64,000 bases of DNA from NCBI GenBank assembly GCA_001574975.1, contig KQ965817.1, positions 94,401 to 158,400 on the forward strand. Reading direction: 5' to 3'. Both the position numbers and the translations under genes were made by a program. How positions within the stretch are numbered: the first letter of the stretch is position 1; the number at the start of each line of letters is the position of its first letter. Positions 10,621 to 23,521 of this stretch are shown piece by piece. The notes below the pieces were generated by a model that saw nothing but the letters and a program-made list of their open reading frames with translations, was not told where the DNA came from and searched no databases. Origin of the DNA: Gonapodya prolifera JEL478. Lineage: Eukaryota; Monoblepharomycota; Monoblepharidomycetes; Monoblepharidales; Gonapodyaceae.

Positions 10621-13600
10621 AGGAATATTAGTGTTTGACTAAAAGGATTGAAAGGACACACAGTTACCAACATCTCCATATTCTGCTATGAAATACAGGA
10701 ATCAACCCCAGTCAGGTACTGTCCAGCAATGGGAGCAGTTGGGCTTGCCATGAGTTTGCTGAATGTGTGTGTGTGAATTGGTGTCACCACAATAAATTTA
10801 AATTCCTGAATAACTAAAATAATTTTTGTGCAAAGGACAAAGTGGGCTTTGGAAAACAGCAATGCTCTTGCCTTTCTGTGTGATGATGTATGTTATTTCC
10901 CTCTTGTTTATTACCCAAAGCAAATTTATCATGTGTCCTCTTATTTTGCAATTGTATTATGCTTTCTTCCATTACACAAAGAGCTCCATAGATTACTCTC
11001 CTGGTTTTGCAAAAAAAATGCTAAGTAATGCAGATCCTGCCATCCATTCCTCTGCACTTGCCTATAGCATGGAATGCACTGAAGACAAGTTTCTAGTGTT
11101 TCTTTTGTCTTGGTATTGGTTGCTGATTTAGTCCTCTATATTTTTTCAGTGATGCTTCAGTGCTTTATTTACATTGCCAAAATAACCAATGAATCACCTT
11201 ATATAAGTATAAATGAGAGGCTCTCACAGTTCAATGAGGAATTCCTTCAGTTTACTGATCAAATCAAAAGAAACAACATCAAAACACAACAGTCAAAACT
11301 CATTAATACGTAAGAACTGCCAGCTAGCTGGACAACTCCTTGTTTGGAAAGTGCTTGTCCTGATTTTGTCTTTGTGTGTCACCCAAGAGGAGTTGGTTTG
11401 CTCTTGCTGTGAAGTGCTTGGTCAGACTCTCACTTTATGCATCACCCAAAGAGATCCCATGACATCTCTGCTAGTTTTGCAAATAGGAACTTGATGGCCT
11501 TTAAACAGCAAACACCTAGCTCTCAGAGCCTGAAGCTGGATTCAAAATGTTTTTACATAGCATGGACCTTGTGGCAGGTGGATATTGTCAGGGATCAGTG
11601 TGTTCATCATTGCCATAATACTACTGCTTTTGCAATCAGCATGTTAGTGCCTTAAATGTGCTCTCAACATGACAGATTGAACTGCCATCTGTGCCAACAA
11701 AGCTTCATGAGGAACTCAAATTGTTATATTTCCTTCAAACCTCAAACCTTTCCCCTCTAATAGCACATGCTGTGATTTGTTCTTTGTGCATCACTCTGAA
11801 AGATTATATGATTGATTGCTCTGCTAGTTTTGCAATGTTCCTGAAGCTCTTGATAACAGCCTTTCAACAGCACAAAAGGTGATGTCACATTCATTCTTCA
11901 TCTTCAAACAAAAAATGTGTCACAATACCAGCCTTGAAGTGTCCAGAGTGCTCTGCCTGGGGTCTAATTGAGATGAATATTGTTCAAGGCCACAATGCTT
12001 GCTGAAATGTCCTTCTTTTTCCCAGCAGTTGTCACATTCCATCCAAACTAATGCCCACTGAAGGCAGTACCATAGTCTAGCGGAGATGATTTTTAGTCAG
12101 GAAAGTACTTCTACAGATTTTGGCTTTGTGCATTGCCTGGAAAGATTCTTAGATTTCTTACAAGGTTTTGCAGATGGTCTTCATTCTTGGTGACAGCTAT
12201 TTTCATAAATAGTAAACAGATGCCATGTTGGCCATGCACAAAATGTATTACCTCACAGTATGACCTAGAGGTTCCTGTCCAGATTCTGCTCTATTGGGTG
12301 TTAATTGTTGCTTTTATCCCACCAACTTTGGTCAATTGTGCATGACCAGCTTTTATGTTGCAGCATTTTCCTCTATTGAAGGTCCATAATAAACTCTGAC
12401 AGTGTGTCCTTCACAGCTAAACTAGTGTCATGTCAATTACAAGGGGTACCAAATTATCATTTACTATAAACCTATAAACAAGGAAGGTCAACACCATATT
12501 GCAAAAGTGTGTCCACATTTCAACTTTCTGTGTGATTGCAGAAAGATTGTATCGCATCTCTCCTTTGCAGCCAAGAACTTGTCATAAGCTTAAAACAGTA
12601 AAGACATTTGTTATTCCTTGGTAACTGGTACTCACAATAACATATCAGTGCTTGGCTGTCACTGCAAAGATACCTCTTGAATCCATCATCTTTTCCATCA
12701 GTTAAGTGAGAAATGCTCACAGCTTGCATGTCACAACCAACATCTTGACCATAACATTGCAACTGGAGGGATGACTCCTTGTTGTAAAAGTGTTTTTCCA
12801 GACTCTGATTTTGTGCATCACCCAAAGAGATCATTTGATCTTTCTCTTGGTTTTGTGAACTATCCTCAGTCTTGATGACAGCCGTAGATGACCAATATTC
12901 TTCTGTATCAGCACATATTGTACTCCATGTAGAATACTACATCATAGCACATGTCTGGACACACATTTCCCAAGTTGAATGTTCTCATGGATGTTGGTTG
13001 TTGCTTCTGTTCTAAGTACTTTTTGTGGTTTTGCAACCAGAATCATCCCAGGATTCAAACAGCCAATACAGGTCATGCCATCCATTCCCCTGCATCTGCA
13101 CATTCAATAATTTTCTCAAAGTATTTACTGGCTGGCATCCAGAGTGTAGTCTCTTTGGTTTAGATATTGCTTGAAAACTGCTTATTTTTGTCAGCAGTTT
13201 GTTTGTGCTTGGGTTGTATTCTCAACATGACTGTTGGACCTGTCTTATAAAGTAGCATACATCAATGAAAAATCCTCACCATGGTTTTGTATGTCACACC
13301 CAAGGCAATACCCTCCAAACATGTAAATTACCAAAGTTTCCCACTGGAGTTTTATCATCCACTTGCTCCACAACTCCTTGGTTTTGAAAGTGCTTGTTGA
13401 TATTCTGAGTTCAAACTTTTTTGTGCATCACCTGAAGAGATCCTCTCATCTCTCTCCTGGTTTAGCAAATGGGTTAAGTCTGGTCAACAGCCTTCAAACA
13501 GCAAACACAAGTCATGTCACACAATTCTCAGCAATTGAATGTAGCATTATTGCATAGCAAGGCCTGGTGTATAATGCTGCTAAGAGTCAATTCTATTGCT

Positions 13601-14395
13601 TGTCAGTTGTCACTTTGCTCATTTTAGTCAATGGTGTGATGGTGCTTGGTTTACATCACCATAATTGACCATTGATTCATTGAATTGCAATCTTTTCTGT
13701 GCAAGCTCCAAAATGAAATCTCACCTTTTGGACATCACATTCCAACTGATACCTTAAAAACACTACATTTAGTTTTATAAATATGAACATGGTGGTTCAA
13801 ACAGCATACACAGGTCATATCAACTATTATTATGAACCTGCAAATAGAAAAAATTGCATGCCAGTGTTCAGAGTCTCTTCTGTTCACCTCTTGTTGATGC
13901 TTCAAATTCTTAGTTCCAATTTTGTGCATCACCCCCAAGGAGATCCTACAATTTTTCACTTGGTTTTGCAACTGTAAACCTCACAGACTTTATACAACCA
14001 ACACAGGTGTCTGGTCATGCAACCCATTCCTCTGTACCTGCATCTGGATAAAAATACTATTCACATAGTATGGACCTGGTGGGAGGTGGATGCTGTCCAC
14101 AGACTATCAGCATTGGTTGTTGCTGTGGTACTGCTTCTTTTTGTCAACTGTGCATTGGCAGCTGTGTTGCCAACATGACTGTTGAATAATCATCCTCTCC
14201 CTCAGCCCTCCTGTCTCAAGCGTGACCTGTAATTCAATTTCAAACTCTCACAGTCTGGTATTTGTATGAGTCACCTCAATGATTCAATTGATATAACCAG
14301 AAGTACTGCTGTGGTGTGAATTGCTCTCTATCACGTACTGATGGCCACTTGCAGACATCAAAATCCAAACCACTTACTTGGCAATGTGCATCACA
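8836..14395. other. CpG-depleted, low-GC tract
   Basis: By eye only about a dozen CG dinucleotides occur in 5.5 kb, against roughly two hundred expected from the base composition, while TG and CA are abundant. Flanking DNA on both sides is GC-rich and CpG-rich. The tract holds most of the WS/DGAT remnant and a degenerate tandem array. The pattern is that expected from long-term cytosine methylation at CpG followed by deamination. Repeat-induced point mutation as known in Neurospora favours CpA and would deplete CA/TG, which is the opposite of what is seen. Confidence 0.9.
10830..14200. repeat. Degenerate tandem repeat array (unit about 340-500 bp)
   Basis: A block containing the core TTTGTGCATCACCCAAAGAG followed by CTCTCCTGGTTTTGCAA, then CTTGATGACAGCC, AAACAGC and CATGCCATCCATTCCTCTGC recurs near 10,970, 11,440, 11,790, 12,130, 12,815, 13,425 and 13,925, with weaker traces near 10,910, 11,370 and 13,050. 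Spacings of about 340, 470, 500, 610 and 685 suggest a unit with insertions and lost copies. Copies are strongly diverged, so the array is old. No long open frame survives. It lies wholly inside the CpG-depleted tract. Confidence 0.75.
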
Positions 14396-15532
14396 TGTGA
14401 CGTGATGGATTAGGGAATTGCCGATACAGGGAAGGACAGTCGTTTGTCAGAGGACAGTGAAGGCGAGACCAGTCCTTTTGATATCAAAATATCGACGGAA
14501 AGAGAAAAATTGTTGAAACGGAACAAAAGCTGCAATTATTGCACAATGCCTCTTACGCGATCGCGCAAGCGAGTACAGGTAACAGTCAGGTCAGGGGTAT
14601 TCCTAAATCGCGCCACCTTCACTGCGCACCCCACCCCGGACACACAGTGGGACGAACCCTCCCCTCCCCCTCCTCCGACATCCTTTAGACCTTCGAACCC
14701 ACCGCCCTCGGACCAACCGTCGGTTCGGCTGTCGGGGAGAGCATATCAGGCATTCAGGAATCGAGGGGAGTGGGAGTGGAGTACGGAAGTACGGAACATC
14801 GACCACGACCGCGGATCAAAAAACGACCCCCACGTGATCGCGGCGTTTTTCTTATCGGGGCGCAAAGGGGCAGCAGGAGCATTTACCCCACGTGCGCAGC
14901 CACACCAATCGCTCCTCGGGGTCTCTCGTGACTTGACCTGCTGACTCGCCTGAATCGCTGCTTGGAGCGGGAGCTGCAAGAAGGTGGGTTGCGAGCGGGA
15001 GATGGGAGATCGCTAAGACGAAGATAATTCAATTATTTCATGAATGGGGGATGAGCCCTCGGAGGTTCGTTGCCCGCCCTCTCGGACGCTGTGATTGGAT
15101 ATGCGGGTCCCTTACCGCCCTCGTGGTGCTGCACGTGCACGTGTAGGGCGGGAGGTTTCTACGGCGGGACTTTCGGCGGAGGGATTTTGATTTTGTTATT
15201 ACTGTCGCACTAGGAATAATTGGGAGTGCGGTTCGGGATTGGGGCGCTGCTTGGTTGGATACCATATTGGGCAATATTGCGGAGGCATCTTCGGTAGCCC
15301 GCACCGAGTCAGAACACTGGGTTTTGCGTGCTGCGGGACTCTGACTCCGGTCTGGTTAGCGAAAGAAAACACAGGCTAACCGGTAACCGCGGATTAGGCA
15401 GCAACGCGAAGTGCGGAGTGGATTCAACTGACGGCGCGCGTGACGCTCGGCGTAACCTTGCCACGGGACGCGAGTCCTTGACGGTACACACCGGACGAGA
15501 GAGAGCCAAAGAAGAGCGTGGGAATAGGAGAT
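14396..15532. other. Intergenic stretch before the Ras-like gene
   Basis: Base composition returns to CpG-rich. A 166-codon open frame at 14,444 and shorter ones show low-complexity proline/arginine content and no motif; I do not call them genes. The promoter of the gene starting at 15,533 should lie in the right part. Confidence 0.4.
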
Positions 15533-18500
15533 ATGGCGTTTGTGGATGTGGACAAGCTGGACTGTCCCGTGATTGGGCTGCTGAGGTGAGTGGTCGGGTG
15601 GGCGAGGGCTGCGGGAGTTTGACGGGTGGAAATGGCGTGGGACTGGAGAAGTGAAGAGAGGGAATGGACTGAGACGGATGAACGGAGTGAGGTCAGATGT
15701 GCAGATGCGTGAGCGGGTGGTGACGGTGTGTTACAACGGTGGAAGGTGGACGAAAACCGAGGAATGGAATACGCGGAAGGGGAGAAGGATACGAACTGGA
15801 GTCTAGGAGAAAGAAACGGTGGAAGCTGGACGCATGAAAGACAGCTATGTTGGTTGGATAAGTGACGTTCATCTACCATGCCTGACACTCGTCTCCTTAC
15901 ACTACTCTTCATTTTCCTCACCTCACCCTCGTCACTCCCTTTCCACTTTCTCTTCCCTCTTCCCTCCACCCTACACTCTTTCCCTCTCCCTCTCCCACTC
16001 CACGTACGTCACCGTCCCCGCCCCCCCCACCCCCCCAGCTCACACTTCCCCTCCCAACAAATCCTCCTCCTCTCCTTCCTCTCCACCTCCCAAATCGACG
16101 GTCAATTCACACTCCTCCAAACGGCCGAGTTCCGGTGCTTCACCCTGCACCTCGTCCAAGACAACCGCAAAAAGTCGTGCTGGACCGACGCCAAGCCCGT
16201 GGACCAGCTCGCGGCGAGTCACGCGGCGAGGGCGGCGTCGGTGTCGCTTCCGAGACCGTCGACGTCGTCTTCACAACGCCGTGCGAGAGCAACCGCATCG
16301 GGGGTGGGGGCGGGGGCGGCAGGGGGCGCGGGGGGCGCAGTGGCTGCCATCACAACTCGAACCCGCCGCCACTCCTGGTTCGGCTTCCTCCCCTCCGACC
16401 TCCCCTCCACCTCGACTTCCACATCCACCTCTTCCTCCTCCTCCACTTCCCCGACACCAACCCGCGCACGCAAGCGATGGTCGTTCAATGCACTCGACCC
16501 TCCGAGGCGGAGCATTGCGCGGATCTCCGACGTGCTGGGCGGCGGCGCGGCGAGCGGGGGGACGGGTAGAGCGAGGAGGTCGTCACGCACACGCACCGCA
16601 TCCTCGACCCTCGCCTCGCTCTTTTCCTCCTCTTCCTCCCCCACCTCGCCGCTCCCAAACACCCCAAACTACCACGCCTCCAACATCTTCATCATCGTGC
16701 ACGTGCACATACCCCCCTCCGACCTCTCACCCTCCACCTCAGCCTCCCCCTCCCACTGGCACCCGCCCAACGTACCCATCCTCCGCGCGTGCCACACATT
16801 CATTGTGGCGTATTCGACGGCGGACGGGGGTAGTGTGGATGGGTTGTTTAGGAACGCGTGGAGTGTGTTGGTGGCGAATTGCTCGAGGGATCAGGTGCGT
16901 TTCACAGTGGCTGGGGGCGAGGGCGAAGGTGGTGGTGGTGGTGAGTGGTGGTGCAGGCGAAGGTGGTGACGAAAGGGTCGAACGGAGACGATGAGTCTGC
17001 GGCGCCTTGTGGGACGCGGACGGGCCGGGGACGACAAGGATGCAAGGACGGCAATCCGGCCGTGTGGCGTGGTACCTTATGTCATCCATGTGGAAGACGG
17101 GATGTGCGCATGGGTGCGCGTTTCCGGATGCGTGGAGGTGGACGTGCCGGGACGGAAGAGTAGGCGTTGCGTCATGCGTCACCAGATGCATCGTTCCTCT
17201 TAAATGATCCATCGATCTCTTTCTCACCGTGCTCAACCCGCCCTTCCACCTCCCACCACCCCCCAGTTCCCCTCCTTCATGCGCGCCGCCCCGCCCCCAC
17301 CCGAACCCGCCGCCCTCGCCGGTCTCCGCCCACCACCACCCGAACCCATCCCGACCGTCCTCGTCGGGCTCGTCTCATCCTCCCCGCGCGCCGTCCCACC
17401 TTCCCACATCGCCGCTCTCCGCGAGACCCTCGGGTGCGAAGGCGGGGAAGTATGGGCGCGGGACGAGGATGTCGTTCGGGGTGTTTTTGAACGGGGGTTG
17501 TTTTTGGCGCGCAAGAGACGGGGGTGGGATGAGCCCGTGGCGGTCAAGTGGGATGTGGAGAGAGAGGTTGAGAGGGAGAGGGAGGCGGAGAGGAGGAGGG
17601 AGGGTGAGCGGGCGGCGGCTGCCGTAGCGGCCGGCGGATCGCCCGTACCGGATCCTCCTACAGACCGCGTAGACCCGCCTGCGGACGTCTTTCCCGAGCA
17701 CTTCGCCGACTCACACCACACCGTGTCGGTGGTCGACACGGCCATGCTGCCCACGCACCCGGACGCGACCCGGCCCCCGCTCAGGGCACCCGTCGTGCCC
17801 GTGCCGGCAGTCAAGGCGCTCGAGGAGGTCATACAGGAACGAGCGAGGGCGCTCCAGGCGTCGAGTGAGCCCGTGGCGGAGGGGCCGGGGATGCCGCCGA
17901 GGAGGGGCAGTGGTGAGTGCGTCATGGGGGAGGTCTTGCGTCGTACCGTCGTGTGCTGACCGAACTCGATACCTGTGTTCATTCCAGACCCCAACATGCG
18001 ACACGCACGCGTCGCCGCTGCCGCCGCCGAGCAGTCGCGCCGGTCCCACGCACGCTCGGCGACGGGGCCCGTGGCCGTTCCGTCGCGAGAGGAGTTGGAG
18101 GGGTTGGTTGGGAAGAAGACGACGGGTGGTGTGGGTGAGGATGAAGGTGGGTTGAAGAGGAGGGGTGTTTGGTGATGAGTGCGGTTTGACAAGGGTTGCG
18201 GGGTATAGGGATTGTGAAGACGACCGAGCAACAAGAGGGCGATCAGACCGCTCGGCACGAATCGAGCCCCGTCTTTGCATCCACCCCCGAGGCTCTCTCA
18301 TCCACCGCCACATCCACACCAGCCACTCCCCCCCACTCGGCCAGCGCCACCTCCTCCGACCCACCCCACGCACCGCACCGGCCTCTCCGCGAGCGCCCAG
18401 TGCGACAACGACCCGCATCCATGGTCGTCTGGGCTCCTCCCGACGAACTTGTGCAAGTCGCGGACAAAGACCTTCCGAGGAGGGAGCCGCCGCCACGGAG

Positions 18501-20928
18501 CGCAAGTCCTGCGAAAGGAGTGGCGAAGAGGAGTAATAGTCCCGTTGGAGGAGGCAAGGTGACCGGGAGTGGGAATCCGTTGGGGCCGAGGGTGGGGGTG
18601 GTGAGGAAAGAGGAGGATGGGAAGGACGGGAAGGACGGGAAGGAGGTTTCAGCACCTCCAAGAGCTACGGAGCGGAAAGGTGGAAGGGAGAGGAAGCGAC
18701 GAGGGTCGACCCCCAATATGAGGTCCAGCCCGGCGCCCGTGGATCAAAGCAAGAGCGGGAATGAGCCTCCAACGGCGGTTGGGCGGCGGGCCTCCCCTGC
18801 TGCCGAGGATGTCTTACCGAGCGATTCTGCACCCCTGCAAGTGACGCAACGGCCTATCCCACCACCGCGCCCGAATTTGGGACCGCCCACGACACCGTTT
18901 TCGAGCTTGCAAGATCTGGACGAATTGCATCCTGTCGCTCCTCCACGGTGGTCGTCCCCGCGAAGGCCAGCTGGGGTGGAGGAGCAAGCTCCAGTTCGCC
19001 AAGGAGGAGGAAAGGTCGACTGGACGCCTGTGAGGAGGATGCAGTCGGCAGGGGAGGAAATCCATGATATGTACGACGGGATCTTGGATGGGTATGGGTA
19101 TGGGGGTGAGGAGGAAGCTGGCGACGGGGCTGCCGAGGAGAGTCGTGGTACCGGATATCGGAGAGGTGTTGAGGAGGAAGAAGACCGGCTGGCGAAGTCG
19201 TGGCCCTCGGCGACTGCACCTACCTCTACTTCGACGCCTCCTGCTCAGCCATGGTCGCCCGGGCGTGCCGTCGGGAGAAACAGGAGGAGAAGGTCTGTGG
19301 TGTCGATGGACGAATACGGCGGCGGGGATAGCGAGGCGAGCTCGGGGGACGCGGACACGGAGGGCGATGAAAACCCCGACTTTGGGTCCTTTATTGGGTC
19401 GATGGCGGTATGGAGGACGGATGAAGAACTGTCTGCGGATGACACCAGTATGCATACGCGCCCAGTCCAGCACCAACAACCGCCGGCACCATCTCCTGCA
19501 ACGGACCCACGAGCGCAACTAGAGAGCTATTTGGGCTCTACGGATTCGACTCTGGGCAGGCCGCCTAAGCGAACTGGGGGTAGGGACTACAAGCACGTAT
19601 CAGAGCTCTTCGCGCCTTCCCCGCCCGCGAATTCTACTCACTTAGAGGATACGGAAGCGAGCTACTCTGTAAACTACTACCAGGCCTTGGGATACAGGAT
19701 CGGTGGCATTGGCGAACTTCCCAGGCCTGCCCCCTTGATCAGGAGAGATTCGTCGGGCGTCTTGTCGGACAGGACGCTGTCAGAGTACCCTGCGAGTCCT
19801 ATCAACTGGGACGGGATCGCCGAAGCCGAATCTACACTGGAGCGGGAGCGGGCTCAACGAGAGGCGGGGGAATCTGTCGGCAATTTTGTGCGCAGTCCTA
19901 CGATGGACACAGTCAACAGCGACCTAATGCCGCATCTCTTGTTTGCGGGTAGAGCGTTTAGGAGCATGGAGGGAGAACAGGGTCACGAGCGGCTTTGGGA
20001 GCAGGCACAAGGGGATGCTCCGCTAGGAATGCAGTATCAATACGAAGGGCCGGCAGATAAGCCACCTGCGAGGCCGCCAAGGAAGAGGCCTGTTAGCACG
20101 CCAAGTGCCCGGGGGCAAGGGGGGGAGCACGTGCAGGATGGAGGGGTGTCTGACGGGCGCGTTGGAGGAGGACACAACAACTCGGCCAGAGATCGGCACT
20201 CGCACAACGGTGACGCAGCGCACTCCTCCAGCACATCAATGTCTTCATTGGATCAGCGCCCTCGTGCTCAAGGGAGAAAGGAACCCGAGGTGATCAGCAC
20301 GTATCTCGACATAAGTCTGCCCAAGTCCGTTTCAGACTTGTCCATTTCCTCTCTTGACGGAGGCTCAGAGGGGTCGAGCGGGAGCAGATCATTTCGGAGG
20401 AAAGTGCCCGATCAGGTCGGAAAAGCGCCGAGTGCACCGCAGGTGAAACTTGCAGGGGATGCGTATGTCGGAGGAGAGGGAGCTGTTCCACAACAGCCAC
20501 CCTCGGGACCATTGGGATTGCCGTTTGAGCCGATATCATGGAAGATTCCTGGATACCCGCCCCGAACTCACAAACTGAGTCCTTCGGATGATTCTGGTGT
20601 TCACTTGCCAAACCATATCCGAGAACAGCATGCTGCGATGCTTCAGCAGGGTGGCACGAACTTCTGCCTGGAAACCGTACAATTGCCATACCATACCGCT
20701 CAGTATGGAATGACCCAAGGGACCACCGGATTCCTCTACCCAAATACCCATCTGGTCCCCTTTGACCCTATCTCGCGTGGGTCTGTAAGCACCATCTCTC
20801 GTGGCCGCCGCAACGCGATTGAGGAGGAGCGGGACCGATACATCTTCGACTACGAGGAATCTTCTGATCAGCACCGCAAGTCGAACAACAAGCTCGCGGC
20901 GATTATACCGGGGTGGTTGCGACGCTGA
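15533..20928 (+). CDS. Large protein with divergent Ras-like core and long disordered tail
   Basis: Five exons (15533-15585, 16039-16894, 17267-17912, 17988-18146, 18209-20928) close to 1,477 aa. The second exon begins after a long C tract ending in CAG, a typical acceptor. The N-terminal third follows the later strands of a small GTPase: IDGQFTLLQTAEF, ACHTFIVAYSTADGGSVDGLF, then PTVLVGLVSSSPRAVPPSHI and ALRETLGCE...EDVVRGVFERGLFLARKRR. No GxxxxGKS/T loop and no NKxD are visible, and a Ser/Arg/Pro-rich insertion of about 200 residues splits the core. It may therefore be a pseudo-GTPase. The rest (about 900 residues) is disordered, rich in Pro, Ser, Glu and Arg, and ends in a conserved-looking YIFDYEESS...IIPGWLRR. 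The Ras relation is inference; no other family was recognised. Confidence 0.6.
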
Positions 20929-21606
20929 ATAGACGTTTGTGGGACGTTGGGGACGTTGAGATGTGTACATACCGTTGGACCAGTGGTGGCAAGATGACTT
21001 GCGACGTGACCTTTCTTTAATCTTCTTGAGCACGCATGTTTTGTGGGGTTTTTACGTAGATGGTAGCCGCGGGGTTTGCAATGAGGGTAATGTCTGCCAG
21101 ATGATCGATGTGTTTTTCAAGAATAGATGTAAATTTTAGTCGTTTCAACGAAACGTGGGAGTGAGCACGGTTGGGAAGTTCAAAACTAGTGTCAGGGGGT
21201 GTGGGTAAGGTTACGTTGGATCGACCGAGGGCACGCAACCAGCGTGCAAGAGAGAGAGACCGAGTGGAGTGAGAGACGAGAGAGAGTACCGGGGAGATCA
21301 CGCCTAGTGATCTGAGAAACGAGACGAGCGAGTGGAGACGAGCGAGACGAGTGGAGTTCCTAGGTTGTAAGCTTGTTTGATAGAAGTTCTACAACTTTAT
21401 ATAGTGGTTATTCTAGCTCAAGCTTTTCTTATCTCTGAGGCCTGTGGTTTCGTAATACGATCTAGAAAGTTCCAGAGACTTCCAGTGGTTCGGAGATCAA
21501 GTGTGGCGCAGCAACCTGTGAGGGCGAGCCCCAGCCCCTCACACTTGTGAATGACGAGTCTTGGTGTTGGAACTCGGACGGGCGGGGTTCGGATGAAATG
21601 TGGTCG
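20929..21606. other. Intergenic stretch with GA-rich block
   Basis: Contains a purine-rich stretch at about 21,243-21,356 built from repeated GAGACGAG/CGAGTGGAG motifs. No gene or RNA recognised. Confidence 0.5.
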
Positions 21607-23251
21607 GATTGAATATTCTGAACTATGACCTCTGAAATGGCTCCTTCGCTCGCCTCCTCTATCTCCCGAAATTCTCAATCGGATCTTCGGCAACCTCGAT
21701 CCCTCGTCCCCTCCAGACCTCCGTGCCCTCCTCGCGTGTCTCTACGTCAATTTGTCGTGTTCCATCTAAGCAAACATTCGTCTTCTCTCCCACGTGCAGC
21801 TCGCAACACCGACCAGTGTGATAAAGCAGCTCGACACGCTTCAGTCGTACGAGCTTGGTGCTCCCGGCGATAAAACGCCTGAGCTATCAATCCGGCCATC
21901 ACTTATGGACACCACCCACCACAGTCCTCATCTCACTTCCCCTTTCCCGTCGTTTTTTCGAACAAAGTCTCTCCTATTACCTTTTCTCTCTGTGCCTCCC
22001 CCATCGGCGGACCGTCGCTGACGCCGACGAGGGCAAAATATCCCAACTCCTCCAGATGGCGAAGAGGCTTCGACACCTGGACTTGGACGGGACAGTCGCT
22101 GTCTGATGAAATGATTGGAGCTCTACTGTCGTCGACCTGCCCAAAACTCCAATCCCTCGCTTTCTCCTCCACACAAGTCTCCGACAACAGACTCCTTTCT
22201 CTATTTTCTCCTCGTGAAGAGTCCCTCCCTTCCCACACGACCCTCATCAGCGATCACATCACAAGTCTTGACCTTGGCTCCAACCCTGCACTTCTCCCAT
22301 CCACACTTCATCGCCCCGTAACCCGCCTCCCAAACATTCGTCACTTCTCCGTGCGCTCCAACAACACCCTGTCCTCACCTAATGCCATCGACGACCTACG
22401 CGGCTTTTTTTAACCTAGTCGGACGTAGGAGTCATTTACAAACTCTCACCACCCGCTGCTCCCCCTCATTCATGGATGTGGACATAGTGACTACCATGGT
22501 GAGGTGCTGCGCCTCGTCTCTCACCAAGCTTGATTTTGGAAATCGCGCAGACGCAATGGACCGTAGTGCTGACCCACTCCATTATGGTCCTAGGTCTCGC
22601 ACACCAATTCCGAGTTGGGCGGCCCTGAATACTCTGACGGGGCTTACCAACCTGGCACACCTGCGTCTACCTGGCCTTCAAGGCGTTTTCGACACTGGAG
22701 CCATGTTGAAGCACATGCCCTCCTTGGTGGCGTTGGACGTGTCAGGATGTGAGAACTTGAAGGATCATGTCTTACTTGAGGTGTTGGAATTCTGTCCCCT
22801 CGTCAGGTGGATTGACGTGGCGGGGTGCGAGTAGATCCGAGATAAGCTCTTCTTGGCCTGGGGAAAGAAGGATCCGTGCCATACCTGACCGCGCTCGACG
22901 TTGGCGGCACAGATGTGTCAGTGGATCGACTTGGGTGGCTGGTGGGACGATGTCCCTCTTTGATCCGTGTTGGCGAACCAAGATGAAACCACGGACGCTG
23001 GGCTGGCGGACGTCGAGGACTTCCAAAGGGGTTTCTGGACATGCGTGAGGGCAGCGGGGACGGAGCGCAAGGTGTTGACGCGGGAGCGGTTGTTTTGGAA
23101 CCAAGATTGGGAGTTAGTTATGTCGCTCATCGCCCTGGGGAGTGAAGGCGCCGCAAAATACCTGACGGCGTTGGGTATAGGTGGCACGGAAGTGAGCGAG
23201 GAACGACTGGGTTGGTTGGCGGCACGGCGGACCTTCTTGATCCACGTCTGA
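21607..23251 (+). pseudogene. Leucine-rich repeat protein (F-box/AMN1-like), frame-broken
   Basis: LRR-like pieces run along the plus strand in changing frames: LLQMAKRLRHLDLDGT, LLSSTCPKLQSLAFSSTQVSD, LTGLTNLAHLRLPGLQGVFD, MPSLVALDVSGCENLKDHVL, FCPLVRWIDVAGCE, YLTALDVGGTDVSVDRLGWL and a second near-copy YLTALGIGGTEVSEERLGWL. The pattern (LxxLxLxGCxxLxD) is that of cysteine-containing LRRs in F-box proteins. I found no F-box itself. Shifts are needed near 22,100, at a run of seven T near 22,410, and there is a stop after VAGCE at 22,833, with no splice sites that rescue these. Either a pseudogene or an assembly with homopolymer errors. The start is uncertain. Confidence 0.6.
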
Positions 23252-23521
23252 ATGCGTGGGATTGACATGGTGCCACAAAATGCAGCAGTTGACGTGACGG
23301 GTGAGGCCGGTGAAATACATTTCGATTAGAATAAAGAGAAAAGTGGAAGACATTTTGGTGGTTCATGCCGTTGGGCGAAGTGAGCTTGAGACGTGAATAC
23401 GTTCCAAAATCTTTATCTTTCATGAGCGGATACACTGGCAACGAATGCAACACTTCTATGCATGCAAATCTATGAATTCTGGATGAACGCTGTAATTCTA
23501 GGTGAATGCTGTTTCAAATGA

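Noticed and set aside
8836-14395. Horizontally acquired AT-rich island
   Set aside because: The composition change cuts through one gene whose two parts belong together, so an in-place mutational process fits better than insertion.
8836-14395. Neurospora-type RIP
   Set aside because: RIP acts mainly on CpA and would lower CA/TG; here CA and TG are high and only CG is missing.
14444-14944. 166-codon plus-strand frame with a CxxC-like start
   Set aside because: The tail is low complexity and no domain or exon chain follows.
17233-18258. 341-codon open frame on the minus strand
   Set aside because: It is antisense to exons of the Ras-like gene; its Ser/Thr/Pro-rich text is a by-product of GC-rich coding bias on the other strand.
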